Positions 8,781 to 17,961 of a stretch of DNA of 64,000 bases are shown one piece after another (within the stretch, counting starts at the first letter, position 1; every line of letters begins with the position of its first letter). This stretch comes from Trinickia symbiotica (lineage in GTDB: Bacteria > Pseudomonadota > Gammaproteobacteria > Burkholderiales > Burkholderiaceae), in the NCBI RefSeq assembly GCF_002934455.1, contig NZ_PTIR01000002.1, forward strand, positions 186,001 through 250,000, written 5' to 3'. The notes under the pieces are model-generated. The model did not search any database. It was not told where the DNA came from and was given only the letters and a program-made list of their open reading frames with translations. The translations under genes were made by a program, and so were the position numbers.

Positions 8781-10243
8781 GCTTGCGGCTCCAGCTTCAG
8801 GCACACGTTGGATAGCTCGGTGTAAAACTCGAGTGAATGCACACCACCTTCGCGCCCTATCCCGGACTTGCCCGATCCGCCAAACGCGGTGCGCAGGTCA
8901 CGCAAGAACCATGTATTAACCCATACGATCCCGACCGCAAGCTTTGCGCTGACGCGATGCGCCCGGTTCACGTCGCTGGTGTAGATCGATGCGGCCAGAC
9001 CATACGGCGTGGCGTTGGCTAAACGAATCGCCTCCTCCTCCGTATCGAACGGTTCGATATGGCAGCAAGGGCCAAAAATCTCCTCGGTCAATACGCGCGA
9101 ATCGCGGGACAGCCCTGTCCAGATCGTTGGCTGTATCCATGCGCCGTCGCGCAGATGCGCTGGCATATCCGGCACGCCTCCGCCGCAGTGGACGATCGCG
9201 CCCTCTTCGTGCGCCAGCGCGTAGTAGCTGAGGACCTTGCTTTGATGCTCGCGAGAAATAAGCGGGCCGAAATTGGCTTCCGGATCCTCCGGCCCTCCCG
9301 GCTTCAGAGTCCGTGCGGCGACAGCCAATGCGTCAACGACCTTGTCAAACATCGGCCGCTCGACGTACACGCGCTCCGTCCCCAAACACACCTGCCCCGA
9401 ATTTTCGAACACCGAGCGCTTCAGCCCCGCGATTGCTGCATGGATGTCGGCATCGGCAAACACGAGCGCAGGATTTTTTCCACCCAGTTCCATCGAGACC
9501 GGCTTGATCCCCTCTGCGCTCGTCTTCAGAATTGCGGCACCAGTACGCGTCTCTCCGGTGAAAGTGATCGCGTCGACGTCGGGATGACCTACAAGAAACT
9601 CGCCCGCGGAATCCGGTCCAAATCCATGGACGACGTTGTAGACGCCTGCAGGTACGCCTACCGCATTCATCACCTCCCCCAGCAGCGTCGCGGTGGCAGG
9701 CGTCTCTTCGGAAGGCTTCACCACCACCGCATTACCGCACGCGAGCGCCGGCGCAACCTTCCATGTCATCAGCAACAGCGGAAGGTTCCACGGACACACC
9801 ACCGCGATGACGCCCTTTGGTCTGCGCAGTGCATAGTTGAGCGCGGGTTTTCCGTCCGGAGCCGTCCCGGTGAAGCACTCTGTCGGCACGTTGCGAACGG
9901 CGTCCGCGAACGCGCGAAAGTTCGCCGCGCCACGCGGAATGTCGAGATGCGCCGCCAGTGCTCGCGGTTTCCCCGTATCGGCTACTTCTGCCGCGATAAA
10001 GTCGTCCTTGCGGCAATCGATTTCGGCGGCAACGGCGTACAGCAAATCGCAACGCTGAACGAGCGTCAAGTTGCCCCATGCGCCAGAAAGAGCGCCGCGT
10101 GCGGCTCGAACGGCATCATCCACGTCCTCTTTGCCGGCTTCGCTCACCTGCATCAAAAGTCTGCCTGTGCAGGGATCGATATTTGGAAAGCGCTTGCCTG
10201 CCGTGCCTTCCCGATAGCCACCGTTGACGAAATTCAGGATCAT
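8777..10243 (-). CDS. dmpC: 2-hydroxymuconic semialdehyde dehydrogenase
   Basis: A 488-residue NAD-dependent aldehyde dehydrogenase. It has the PWN motif (N153), the general base Glu in MELGGKNP (E252) and the nucleophilic cysteine in GQVCLG (C286). Within this operon it oxidises 2-hydroxymuconic semialdehyde to 4-oxalocrotonate, which enters the dehydrogenase branch used when no ketone side chain needs a hydrolase. No ring-fission hydrolase is present in the operon, which supports that branch. Its stop overlaps the hydratase start; 12 nt separate it from the aldolase-fold gene. Confidence 0.92.
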   Translation of the reverse strand: MILNFVNGGYREGTAGKRFPNIDPCTGRLLMQVSEAGKEDVDDAVRAARGALSGAWGNLTLVQRCDLLYAVAAEIDCRKDDFIAAEVADTGKPRALAAHLDIPRGAANFRAFADAVRNVPTECFTGTAPDGKPALNYALRRPKGVIAVVCPWNLPLLLMTWKVAPALACGNAVVVKPSEETPATATLLGEVMNAVGVPAGVYNVVHGFGPDSAGEFLVGHPDVDAITFTGETRTGAAILKTSAEGIKPVSMELGGKNPALVFADADIHAAIAGLKRSVFENSGQVCLGTERVYVERPMFDKVVDALAVAARTLKPGGPEDPEANFGPLISREHQSKVLSYYALAHEEGAIVHCGGGVPDMPAHLRDGAWIQPTIWTGLSRDSRVLTEEIFGPCCHIEPFDTEEEAIRLANATPYGLAASIYTSDVNRAHRVSAKLAVGIVWVNTWFLRDLRTAFGGSGKSGIGREGGVHSLEFYTELSNVCLKLEPQA

Positions 10244-10255
10244 TGCTACTTCCCT

Positions 10256-10927
10256 CTAGAGTTCTGGGTCGCATGCTGTGAGGTAGTCCCACATGCGTTC
10301 AAAAATTTGGCCGGATGCAGTCGCGCGGCGGCCGCATTCTGCTTCGCCGAGAACTGCGGATGCCTGCTCCAGGCCTGCTCCCAGAATCGCAAGCTCGACG
10401 CGAGCCGCATCCTCGAGGTACCAGCAGAGCACAACCGCTCTCATCAGCGAATCGGCGGCGATCACCGCACCGTTTCCGCGCATAACGACGGCTGTTTCGT
10501 CGCCAAGCGTCTGGGCCAATGATTTCGCCGCGACATCGTCACGCAACAACTGCGGGTCATCCCAGAGCGCCGCACCGCGGCGAAAGTAGGAACCGAAGCC
10601 GTGACGAGGCCGCGGTGTGCGGTGCGCCGTACTCAACGCCATCACCGCGGGCGGCATGATCCGAGCGACCGCACGTACGTCCGGTCGCCGTGCGTATATC
10701 TGCTGGTGAACTCTCACTTCGCCGAGTACCCCTTCGGGAAGTGGTCCCGTCACTGCAACGATCGTCCCTGTTTCCCCGGCGCGGATAAGTGCCATGGGCC
10801 GCGCCGCGCAAACGAGGAAGCGATTGGGGTCGAGGCGCACGCTAACATGCCCATATGCATGCACAAGCCCATGCCGAGCGAGGGCACGAGCCGCGACGCG
10901 AAGCTCCGTTTCCACGTCCATTGTCAT
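10256..10927 (-). CDS. Class II aldolase-fold decarboxylase of a carboxylated ring-cleavage product
   Basis: A 223-residue class II aldolase/adducin-family protein (HAYGHVSVRL near the N-terminus; EVRVHQQIYARRPDVRAV mid-protein). Enzymes of this fold decarboxylate 3-carboxy ring-fission products (CmtD of the p-cumate pathway) or dihydroxyphthalates. Here, between an extradiol dioxygenase and HMS dehydrogenase, it probably removes the carboxylate of 2-hydroxy-3-carboxymuconic semialdehyde. The HxH zinc ligands of fuculose-type aldolases read RIM (AVARIMPP), and the third His region reads RGNGAV, so the usual zinc site appears absent. The start overlaps the dioxygenase stop (ATGA). Confidence 0.78.
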   Translation of the reverse strand: MTMDVETELRVAARALARHGLVHAYGHVSVRLDPNRFLVCAARPMALIRAGETGTIVAVTGPLPEGVLGEVRVHQQIYARRPDVRAVARIMPPAVMALSTAHRTPRPRHGFGSYFRRGAALWDDPQLLRDDVAAKSLAQTLGDETAVVMRGNGAVIAADSLMRAVVLCWYLEDAARVELAILGAGLEQASAVLGEAECGRRATASGQIFERMWDYLTACDPEL

Positions 10928-11787
10928 GTTCTAAATTCCGCAATGTCTGGTTCAGAACCCCACATGCAAAAGGAGCTGTTGATTCTCGGAAACTGGCGTG
11001 GCTGATAAAACGGCTCAGCGCCTGCCGTGATATGGCGCACTCCGGTGGAATATTCATACACCATGCCGTCCGGCCCCTCAAAGTACAGAAAAATGGCCCC
11101 CGATGTGGGATGTCGGCCGGGCCCGAACACGACGCGCACGCCGTTGCGTTTCAGCAAGTACCACGCGCGCATTACGTCGTCGACAGTTTCGACCTGGTGG
11201 TTGATATGCTGCACGCCAGGTTTCAATGCCGGAAAAAGCGCGACTTTGTGGTGAACTTCGTCGATCCGCAAAAGAGGCGCATCGCCTATCCTGTCGCTTA
11301 CCCGCGCACCGAGGATCTCTGTCCAGAACTTTTCGTCTCGTACAGCGTTGGTCGTGCAGAGCCCGACGTGGCTAAATCCGGTGATGCCGGCATCACGCGA
11401 CGGAAAATAGCGGCGCCCGCTGTGATGCGGCCTCGCAACCAGGTCGATACTGTTGCCACTAGGGTCACGGAAGTTCACGAACGCCTTCACGTGGCGCCGC
11501 TCGCACTCTTCGGCGCTTCCGGCGTGCACGTCGATTCCTGCATTGCTGAGATGGGACGCGGCGTGGTCGAGTTCGTCTGCCGTACGCAACTCGAATCCGA
11601 CCACGTGATTTTGCGGATCACCGGCGAAATACACGAGCGTGTGATCTCGATCGTCGCTGCGGTAATAGCTCGTGCCGGCCTCGGTTCGTGCGACCTCCAG
11701 ACCGAGGATTTTTTGCGCATACTCGTCTGCGGCAGCAAGATCTCGCGTGCCGAGCCTGACATAGCGGATATCGTGGAGCTCGATCAA
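10924..11787 (-). CDS. Type I extradiol (VOC-family) ring-cleavage dioxygenase
   Basis: A two-domain vicinal-oxygen-chelate protein of 287 residues. The C-terminal domain carries the probable Fe(II) ligands H140 (GFSHVG), H197 (HINHQVE) and E245 (GMVYEYS). Given the downstream carboxy-product decarboxylase, a 3,4-cleaving enzyme for 2,3-dihydroxybenzoate or a related carboxylated catechol is more likely than plain catechol 2,3-cleavage. TTG at 11787, 7 nt after TAAGGG, is preferred; the longer ATG-started ORF would overlap the divergent LysR gene. It is the first gene of the meta operon. Confidence 0.82.
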   Translation of the reverse strand: MIELHDIRYVRLGTRDLAAADEYAQKILGLEVARTEAGTSYYRSDDRDHTLVYFAGDPQNHVVGFELRTADELDHAASHLSNAGIDVHAGSAEECERRHVKAFVNFRDPSGNSIDLVARPHHSGRRYFPSRDAGITGFSHVGLCTTNAVRDEKFWTEILGARVSDRIGDAPLLRIDEVHHKVALFPALKPGVQHINHQVETVDDVMRAWYLLKRNGVRVVFGPGRHPTSGAIFLYFEGPDGMVYEYSTGVRHITAGAEPFYQPRQFPRINSSFCMWGSEPDIAEFRT

Positions 11788-11877
11788 GTGATAACCCTTA
11801 GAGGACTGCGTGTTGGGAACGTTGATAATGTAGGCCTCTCCGAGATATCCGTGAAATGAAAATAATGGAATCGTGAT
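11788..11877. promoter_or_regulatory. Divergent promoter region, meta operon / LysR
   Basis: This 90-bp gap separates divergent starts of the LysR gene and the meta-cleavage operon, the usual site of LysR-type activation. On the minus strand a weak TTTCAC, 18-bp spacer and TACATT could be the operon promoter. A poor -35 box fits activator dependence. No T-N11-A box stood out clearly. Confidence 0.4.
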
Positions 11878-12804
11878 ATGCGAATGCGTGATGACAACGC
11901 GCGCTCTACGCCGCATTTGGATCTCAATTTGCTTGAGCTCTTCGAGTGCGTATGGCGCACGCGCAACCTGACTGCTGCTGGGGAGCGACTCGGCCTTTCA
12001 CAACCGGCAGTCAGCCGCGGTTTGGCTCGACTGCGAGATACCTACCGGGACGAACTGTTTGTGCGACATCGCCGGGGGGTCGAGCCGACCGGGTTCGCGC
12101 AGTCTCTGGCGGAACCGGTATTAACTGCATTGGCGATGGTGCGAAGGACGGTTGAAAAGCCGACGTTTTCACCGATGGATGACACGCGACGCTTTCGCGT
12201 GGCGCTGAGCGACATTGGCGAACGCTATTTCCTGCCTCGGCTCGCACAATGGTTTGCCAAGCATGCTCCGAACGTGGGCATCGATACCGTATCCGCGTCA
12301 CGCGCAGAATTGCAGGTAGGCTTGGACAACGGCGACATAGATCTCGCAGTGGGATTTCTACCGGGCCTCGGCAAGCAGGTGCATGAGAGGAAGCTTTTCG
12401 AGGAGAAGTTTGTGTACATCGCCCGCGCGGGTCATCCCAGCGTCAACGGCCGTATACGCGCAAGCCAACTGCGCGACCTATCTCACGTTGTGGGTAGTCC
12501 GCAAGGGACGCGTCATGCGGCAGCTGTAGAGAAGGTGTTGACGGGAGCCGGAGTAAAAGCGGTTGTCGCGATGCGCGTCGATAGCTTTTTGACTATTGGT
12601 CCGATTGTCGCGAACAGCGATCTGGTGGCCGTTGTGCCGAGCAACCTTGCCGCACTCGTCGCGGAGCACGTCGAACTTCAACTGCTCGCTCCGCCCGTGC
12701 AATTTCCCCGCTTCGACGTGTCGATGGTCTGGCACCGGCGCTTCCACGGCGACCCTGCGGTGGGCTGGTTGCGCGAGACCTTTTTGCGGCTTTTCGGCGA
12801 ATGA
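11878..12804 (+). CDS. LysR-family activator of the meta-cleavage operon
   Basis: A 308-residue LysR regulator. The N-terminal winged helix (LDLNLLELFECVWRTRNLTAAGERLGLSQ pattern, residues about 14-75) is of the NahR/NodD subgroup, whose members often control aromatic degradation. The substrate-binding domain follows, with the RRFRVALSDIGERYFLP boundary typical of that subgroup. It is transcribed away from the dioxygenase gene across a 90-bp divergent promoter, so it is the best candidate regulator of that operon. An internal ATG two codons in (11884) is an alternative start. Confidence 0.92.
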   Translation: MRMRDDNARSTPHLDLNLLELFECVWRTRNLTAAGERLGLSQPAVSRGLARLRDTYRDELFVRHRRGVEPTGFAQSLAEPVLTALAMVRRTVEKPTFSPMDDTRRFRVALSDIGERYFLPRLAQWFAKHAPNVGIDTVSASRAELQVGLDNGDIDLAVGFLPGLGKQVHERKLFEEKFVYIARAGHPSVNGRIRASQLRDLSHVVGSPQGTRHAAAVEKVLTGAGVKAVVAMRVDSFLTIGPIVANSDLVAVVPSNLAALVAEHVELQLLAPPVQFPRFDVSMVWHRRFHGDPAVGWLRETFLRLFGE

Positions 12805-13030
12805 GTCGGGCTGTCATTACATCGATGCGTCACATCGATTGGGATGAGCTTGCGCGGTCTCCGCCCGTGGTGTTCGCGGTCGCTGCCGCTTTGTGAATGC
12901 AGCTCATTGGTCCGTCAACCCAACGCCGGCTAAACAAATCGCGACCATTGCGCTAAATTCGACGCCAAATAGCGCGCACGATGCGCTGAGACGATGCTGA
13001 ACCGCTCGACGCTGACGAGCTCACCGCTCG

Positions 13031-14242
13031 ATGGAAATGCCCGTGACGCCACCGCAATACCATTCGGCAGCGGCCGACCGCTCTTTGCTCTCGCTGATGA
13101 CGTGCGTCTTCACCGTGTTTCTGGTCACGGGTGCCGCGCTGCCCGCTTTGCCGCTGCACATCCATCGCACTCTTGGCTTCGGAACATTCACTGTCGGTTT
13201 GGTCTCCGGTGCCCAATTTGCATCGTCGCTGATCTCCCGACTGTGGTCCGGCGCGATTGCAGACCGGCGGGGGCCGAAGTTCGCCGTTTCCACAGGCCTT
13301 GCGTTGGCCGCGCTGGCCGGACTTCTGTACCTGTTGTCCCTGATGTTCTCCCGCAATCCGTCGCTGTCCGTCGCGATTTTGTTCATGGGTCGCGCGCTGC
13401 TCGGCGGCGCCGAGAGTTTCATCATGACCGGGTCGCAAAGCTGGTGCCTCGCACTCGCCGGTCCGGGCAATGTCGGCAAAATGATCGCGTGGATCGGAAC
13501 ATCGATGTTCGTGGCACTGGCCGCTGGTGCACCGCTCGGCAGTTTTCTGTTCGAAAAATTTGGCTTTGCTTCGATCGGGCTCGCCACTTTGGCCGGCGCA
13601 GTCGTGACAATGCTTCTCATCAGTCGGGTTCCGGATGCCAGAACCCGATCCGAGAATGGAGAAATCGTCGGGAAAGTACTGAAAGCCGTCTGGCTGCCGG
13701 GGCTGGGCATGGCGTTTCCAGGTCTTGGCTACGGCATCATGACCGCGTTCTCCGTCCTGCTGTTCGTTCAACGCGGCTGGCAGCCCGCGTGGCTCTCCTT
13801 CACCGCATTCGCCGCAGCGCTGATGGTGGCACGGGTCTTTTGCGGTGCATTGCCCGATCGCCTCGGGGGCGCGCGTACTGCCGTCATCTTCGTCACAATC
13901 TACAGCTTCGGTATGGCGCTCGTCTGGGCCGCACCTGCCGCATGGCTCGCCTTCGCGGGGACTGCGCTGGCGGGATTCGGCTATGCGCTCATCTATCCCG
14001 GCTTCGGCATGGAAGCTGTAGCGAGGGCGCCAACGAACGCCAAAGGGTTGGCCATGGGTATCTACACTGCGTTCATCGATCTCGCGCTCGGCGTCTTTGC
14101 GCCTCTGCTCGGCCTCGTCGCCAATGTAACGGGGCTTGGGCCCGTCTTTCTGATTAGTGCGATTCTCGCCCTTTGCGCCGTACCAATCGCAATGAGGCTT
14201 CATTCGTCTGCTGAACCCGCTCGAGAAGCGCATCTCATATGA
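13031..14242 (+). CDS. MFS transporter
   Basis: A 403-residue major facilitator protein with about twelve hydrophobic segments and the loop 2-3 motif GAIADRRGPKF near residue 75. The second half contains the matching GALPDRLGGAR motif. It resembles small YcaD/YfcJ-like or arabinose-efflux-type MFS members more than the aromatic-acid symporters, so import or export cannot be decided. It stands alone between the LysR gene and the aldo/keto reductase. The long ORF on the opposite strand is a codon-bias shadow. Confidence 0.85.
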   Translation: MEMPVTPPQYHSAAADRSLLSLMTCVFTVFLVTGAALPALPLHIHRTLGFGTFTVGLVSGAQFASSLISRLWSGAIADRRGPKFAVSTGLALAALAGLLYLLSLMFSRNPSLSVAILFMGRALLGGAESFIMTGSQSWCLALAGPGNVGKMIAWIGTSMFVALAAGAPLGSFLFEKFGFASIGLATLAGAVVTMLLISRVPDARTRSENGEIVGKVLKAVWLPGLGMAFPGLGYGIMTAFSVLLFVQRGWQPAWLSFTAFAAALMVARVFCGALPDRLGGARTAVIFVTIYSFGMALVWAAPAAWLAFAGTALAGFGYALIYPGFGMEAVARAPTNAKGLAMGIYTAFIDLALGVFAPLLGLVANVTGLGPVFLISAILALCAVPIAMRLHSSAEPAREAHLI

Positions 14243-14364
14243 CACGCGAGCTCCGCGTTACCTGCTCGACAAGTGTATGTCGCCTGTTTCCTTTCTGGGC
14301 AGAAATCACGACTTCGTGAACGCGGATAGTCGTCGCCCAAAGTCTCGATCATCCGGAGAAGCAA

Positions 14365-15390
14365 ATGCAATACGTCAATCTTGGCCGGACCGGCCTCAAG
14401 GTTTCACGCCTTTGTCTGGGTTGCATGAGCTACGGGGAACCGGCCCGTTTGCCCCAACCTTGGTCGCTGGATGAACAAACGTCCCGGCCGTTCTTTCGTC
14501 AGGCACTCGAGGCAGGAATCAACTTCTTCGATACGGCGAACATCTATTCCGGCGGCAGTTCTGAGGAAATTACCGGGCGTGCGCTTAACGACATGGCGCG
14601 ACGCGAAGAGATCGTAGTCGCGACGAAGGCATTCTTTCCTTGGAGAAATTCGCCCAATACCGGCTTTCTTTCGCGCAAGGCGCTATTCCAGTCCATCGAC
14701 GACAGCCTGCAGCGACTTGGCATGGACTACGTCGATCTGTATCAGATCCATCGCTTTGACCACGGTACGCCGATCGAGGAGACGATGGAGGCGCTTCACG
14801 ACATCGTCAAAGCTGGAAAAGCGCGCTACCTCGGCGCCTCGTCGATGGAGGCATGGCGTTTCGCCAAGATGCAGCGCGTTGCCGAGCGCAACGGCTGGAC
14901 ACGTTTCATCTCCATGCAACCCCAGTACAACCTCCTCTATCGTGAAGAGGAGCGCGAGATGCTGCCGCTTTGCTCCGACCAGGGAGTAGGCGTCATCCCG
15001 TGGAGTCCTATGGCACGGGGCAGGCTGACACGCGACTGGAGCGAAAGCACCCACCGCACGAAGAACGATGCGTTCGCCATACAGATGTATCTCAGCACAG
15101 AGGCACAGGACCGGAAAGTAGTCGATGTGGTAGCGCGGATTGCCGACGATCATGGCGTTCCACGGGCGTATGTCGCGCTCGCCTGGCTGCTGGCGAAACC
15201 GGCAGTAACCGCGCCAATCATCGGGGCGACCAAGCCTGAGCATCTTGCGACAGCGATCGAGGCGCTCGACTTCTCTTTGACCGACGATGAAATCGAGGCG
15301 CTAGAGGCACCTTATGTGCCTCATCCAGTCGACGGGATCGTTCCGCCGCTTCCTGACGACCCACCGACTATTACGCCGCCGCGCGGCTGA
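14365..15390 (+). CDS. Aldo/keto reductase
   Basis: A 341-residue NADPH-dependent aldo/keto reductase of the YajO/Gpr-like group. The catalytic tetrad is visible: D56 and Y61 in NFFDTANIYSGG, K88 in VVATKAFF and H129 in YQIHRFD. The C-terminal cofactor segment PIIGATKPEHL is present. The start follows GGAGAAGCAA. It is co-directional with the SDR 48 nt downstream, and the two probably form a small reductase operon acting on a carbonyl compound that is not specified by sequence. Confidence 0.93.
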   Translation: MQYVNLGRTGLKVSRLCLGCMSYGEPARLPQPWSLDEQTSRPFFRQALEAGINFFDTANIYSGGSSEEITGRALNDMARREEIVVATKAFFPWRNSPNTGFLSRKALFQSIDDSLQRLGMDYVDLYQIHRFDHGTPIEETMEALHDIVKAGKARYLGASSMEAWRFAKMQRVAERNGWTRFISMQPQYNLLYREEEREMLPLCSDQGVGVIPWSPMARGRLTRDWSESTHRTKNDAFAIQMYLSTEAQDRKVVDVVARIADDHGVPRAYVALAWLLAKPAVTAPIIGATKPEHLATAIEALDFSLTDDEIEALEAPYVPHPVDGIVPPLPDDPPTITPPRG

Positions 15391-15438
15391 CAGCCGAAAC
15401 CATCGATTTAGACAATTGTTCCACCAGGGAAATGAAAC

Positions 15439-16206
15439 ATGAATCCGACCTATAACTTCAAAGGCCAGGTGGCCTTCGTCACTGGGGCTGCGATGGGCAT
15501 GGGTCTCGCTGCAGCTCGTGCATTTGCGCAAAGCGGGGCCTCCGTGGTCCTGGCCGATCTTGACGGGGACCTCGCCTCCCGGGAAGCACAAAACATTGCC
15601 GACGAAGGCGGCATTGCGATAGGCGTCGCCTGCGACGTCACCGACGAAGCCCAGATCGCTGCCGCCGTTGATCGGGCCGTAGCGGAGTACGGGCGGCTCG
15701 ACATGGCATTCAACAACGCCGGCATCCAGGTGCCCCCTAACGATGCGGCGGACGAACCGGTCGAAAACTTCCAGCGCGTGGTGGCAGTCAACCAGTTCGG
15801 CGTCTGGGCAAGCATGAAGCACGAACTGCGCGTGATGCGCGCCCGGGGATCGGGCGCGATCGTCAACAACTCCTCGCTCGGTGGCTTGGTCGGGCTTCCC
15901 GAGCGGGCGGCCTATCATGGAACGAAGCATGCCGTACTCGGGATGACGAAGAGCGCTGGCGTCGAATACGCGTCCCGCGGCATACGCATCAACGCCGTTT
16001 GTCCCGGGACCATCGATACTCCCATGGTGCAAGACATGCTCCAGGGGCAGGCCGATGCAATGAAGGTGATACTGAAAGAACAGTCCATCGGTCGCCTTGG
16101 ACGAGCCGATGAAGTTGCCGCCGCAGTACTGTGGCTATGCAGTCCGGGGGCGAGCTTCGTCGTGGGCGTCGGCTTGCCGGTCGATGGTGGCTTTACAGCC
16201 CACTGA
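15439..16206 (+). CDS. Short-chain dehydrogenase/reductase
   Basis: A classical SDR of 255 residues. TGAAMGMG (about 15-22) binds the cofactor, NNAG (about 92-95) is conserved, and the catalytic Ser145/146, Tyr159 and Lys163 are in place (YHGTK). A C-terminal GVGLPVDGGFTAH end is standard. Asp at the end of strand 2 (VVLADLDGD) favours NAD(H). It follows the aldo/keto reductase by 48 nt and is convergent with a LysR gene 21 nt beyond its stop. Confidence 0.93.
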   Translation: MNPTYNFKGQVAFVTGAAMGMGLAAARAFAQSGASVVLADLDGDLASREAQNIADEGGIAIGVACDVTDEAQIAAAVDRAVAEYGRLDMAFNNAGIQVPPNDAADEPVENFQRVVAVNQFGVWASMKHELRVMRARGSGAIVNNSSLGGLVGLPERAAYHGTKHAVLGMTKSAGVEYASRGIRINAVCPGTIDTPMVQDMLQGQADAMKVILKEQSIGRLGRADEVAAAVLWLCSPGASFVVGVGLPVDGGFTAH

Positions 16207-16227
16207 AGCCGATTGCCGCTGTCATCG

Positions 16228-17136
16228 TCATAGGCCAAGCGGTCGAAGCTCCCGCACCAGCTCGATCAAGAGACGAAGGCCCGTAGGTACCTGGCGCCGG
16301 CCCGAATAATAAATATGGAAGCCGGGCTCGCAAGGGGCCCAGTCCGACAAAACGATACGCAGCCGGCCTTCGTTGACGTATGGCGCGACCAGTGGTTCGG
16401 GAAAGTACATCAGCCCTGCCCCGCCCAGCACCGCAACGAGACCCGTCTCGGCATGATCGACGATGATGGACGATGGAACTGTTATAGACAGCTTCTCACC
16501 GGCCCGTTCAAACTCCCAGCGATATATCCGGTCATCGCCAAGCCGATTGCTCACGCAGCGATGATGCAGAAGGTCGTTGGGATGGATAGGGGCGCCGAAT
16601 CGATCGACATAACCCGGTGCCCCTGCCACGACCCAACGAATATCGGCGGAAAGCCGCTGGGCAATCATGTCTTCCGGCACAGTACCGCCGTAGCGAATGC
16701 CTGCATCGAACCCGCCTTCTGTCACGTCGACCATTCGATTGTTCGCAACGATGTCGAGCTCCACGCCGGGAAACCGCTCGACGAACGTGGGCAGTACGGG
16801 GGCCACGAGCAGCGTTGCTGCCTCGACGGCAACATTGATGCGGATGCGACCCGCCGGCGCGTCCCGGAAACGATTCAACGTCTCGACTGCGTTATCGATC
16901 GCCTCGAACGGCTGCCCGATCGATGTCGCGAGCGCGTCACCGGCGGCCGTCAACGTTACGCTTTTAGTAGTCCGGTTCAGGAGGCGAACCCCGAGGCGGT
17001 TCTCGAGCCCCTTCAACGCATGACTGAGCGCGGAAGCGCTGACGCCCAGCTCGATCGCCGCACGACTGAAGCTCCTGTGGCGTGCAATAGCAAGAAAGTA
17101 GATCAGATCCGCTATGTCGGTTCGATTCGTTTGCAT
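16228..17136 (-). CDS. LysR-family transcriptional regulator
   Basis: A 302-residue regulator of the DsdC/CrgA-like subgroup common in Burkholderia. The winged helix spans about residues 8-65 (FLAIARHRSFSRAAIELGVS), followed by the TGRIRINVAVEA-type linker and an effector domain. The ATG at 17136 gives the canonical N-terminus; the longer ORF adds 20 unconserved residues. It converges on the SDR gene, and many regulators of this subgroup control adjacent oxidoreductases, so the aldo/keto reductase and SDR pair are plausible targets. Confidence 0.92.
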   Translation of the reverse strand: MQTNRTDIADLIYFLAIARHRSFSRAAIELGVSASALSHALKGLENRLGVRLLNRTTKSVTLTAAGDALATSIGQPFEAIDNAVETLNRFRDAPAGRIRINVAVEAATLLVAPVLPTFVERFPGVELDIVANNRMVDVTEGGFDAGIRYGGTVPEDMIAQRLSADIRWVVAGAPGYVDRFGAPIHPNDLLHHRCVSNRLGDDRIYRWEFERAGEKLSITVPSSIIVDHAETGLVAVLGGAGLMYFPEPLVAPYVNEGRLRIVLSDWAPCEPGFHIYYSGRRQVPTGLRLLIELVRELRPLGL

Positions 17137-17390
17137 CACTTGAAGTCCCCTTTTTGTTCCGAACAATGAAACTCGGTTCACTGGCTTGCATCGCAATCCG
17201 AAACAGGCATAACCTGAGTCTACTCAAGCCCGCTGGTCTCGGTCTCGCCTTGTCAGCGAAGCCGTCTCACACCAGTTAACCCGCCGCGCGAAAATCCCCG
17301 CCTGCTCGAGGCAGCACATCGCCGTATCTAGCGGTCAGCGATACGTCATGCCGCCGCAAGTCGGTGAACGCTGCCTACAGAATCCTTTTC

Positions 17391-17714
17391 ATGAAGACGA
17401 AACCTCGAATCCCATCATCTCAGCGATTGGCGGACGCGAATCCAGAAGCCATGCGCCACTACGAGAGGATGCGCGTCGCGGTTTCGGCGTCCACCGCCGT
17501 CGACGGCGGCCTTCGTGAGGTCGTGCTCACAATGCAGTTTGCCGTCTTGGGACATGAGTTCCCCTTCAAGATCCACGCGCGTCGCGCAATGGCACAAGGT
17601 CTGACCAAAGACGCGCTACGCGCGCTGCTGATGGCAGGGCTCGGCGTGACCCTTGTTGCAAGCGAGGTCGGTCGTGCCCTCTCTTGGCTGGACGAAGACG
17701 CTATCGAAGGGTGA
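17391..17714 (+). CDS. Small carboxymuconolactone decarboxylase-like protein
   Basis: A protein of about 107 residues. Its C-terminal half (FKIHARRAMAQGLTKDALR, then LLMAGLGVTLVASEVGRAL) resembles the helical CMD/AhpD fold, in which a His-containing helix precedes a G-T/S-x-E-E/D-L-type turn. The CxxC redox pair of AhpD is absent. ATG 17391 is chosen for its family-like length; a GTG at 17364 is also in frame, and neither has a strong ribosome-binding site. It stands alone upstream of the porin gene. The assignment is tentative. Confidence 0.5.
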   Translation: MKTKPRIPSSQRLADANPEAMRHYERMRVAVSASTAVDGGLREVVLTMQFAVLGHEFPFKIHARRAMAQGLTKDALRALLMAGLGVTLVASEVGRALSWLDEDAIEG

Positions 17715-17751
17715 CGCGCCGTCGTTCCTCGGCTCAGGATCACACTTCGAA

Positions 17752-17767
17752 TGGAACTCTAGTTCCA
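17752..17767. promoter_or_regulatory. Palindrome TGGAACT-CT-AGTTCCA upstream of the porin gene
   Basis: Perfect 7-bp arms around a 2-bp centre, about 195 bp upstream of the porin start. It may be an operator in the long porin leader. It shares the GGAAC/GTTCC half-sites of the nine-copy motif in the island but in the opposite arrangement. Confidence 0.4.
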
Positions 17768-17961
17768 ATGTACGGCACTGATTCCGATTAATTGACTCGC
17801 CCGCGCTCGGTGGATAGATTCGGAAACGCGTGCTCGTGTTCGGCTAGATAGCGGTGGTCGTGGACGCCCTACCTTGCCACGCCTGCGACAGTGAGACCGT
17901 GCGCATGTCCATTCTGGAATGGCATCGCGTTTATGCACCTACTACAAGACATTGGAGACAG

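Noticed and set aside
9059-10522. A 487-codon plus-strand frame opposite the HMS dehydrogenase and aldolase-fold genes
   Set aside because: The opposite strand carries motif-complete enzymes; this frame is Arg/Cys/His-rich and lacks any domain pattern.
10924-11916. Long version of the extradiol dioxygenase starting at 11916
   Set aside because: It would overlap the divergent LysR coding region and add 43 residues before the first VOC strand. The TTG at 11787 has a ribosome-binding site and the expected length.
12953-14245. A 430-codon open frame on the minus strand opposite the MFS transporter
   Set aside because: Its product is full of Arg, Asp, Gly and Gln with no fold-like pattern, and it mirrors the transporter almost end to end. 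It is a high-GC codon-bias shadow.
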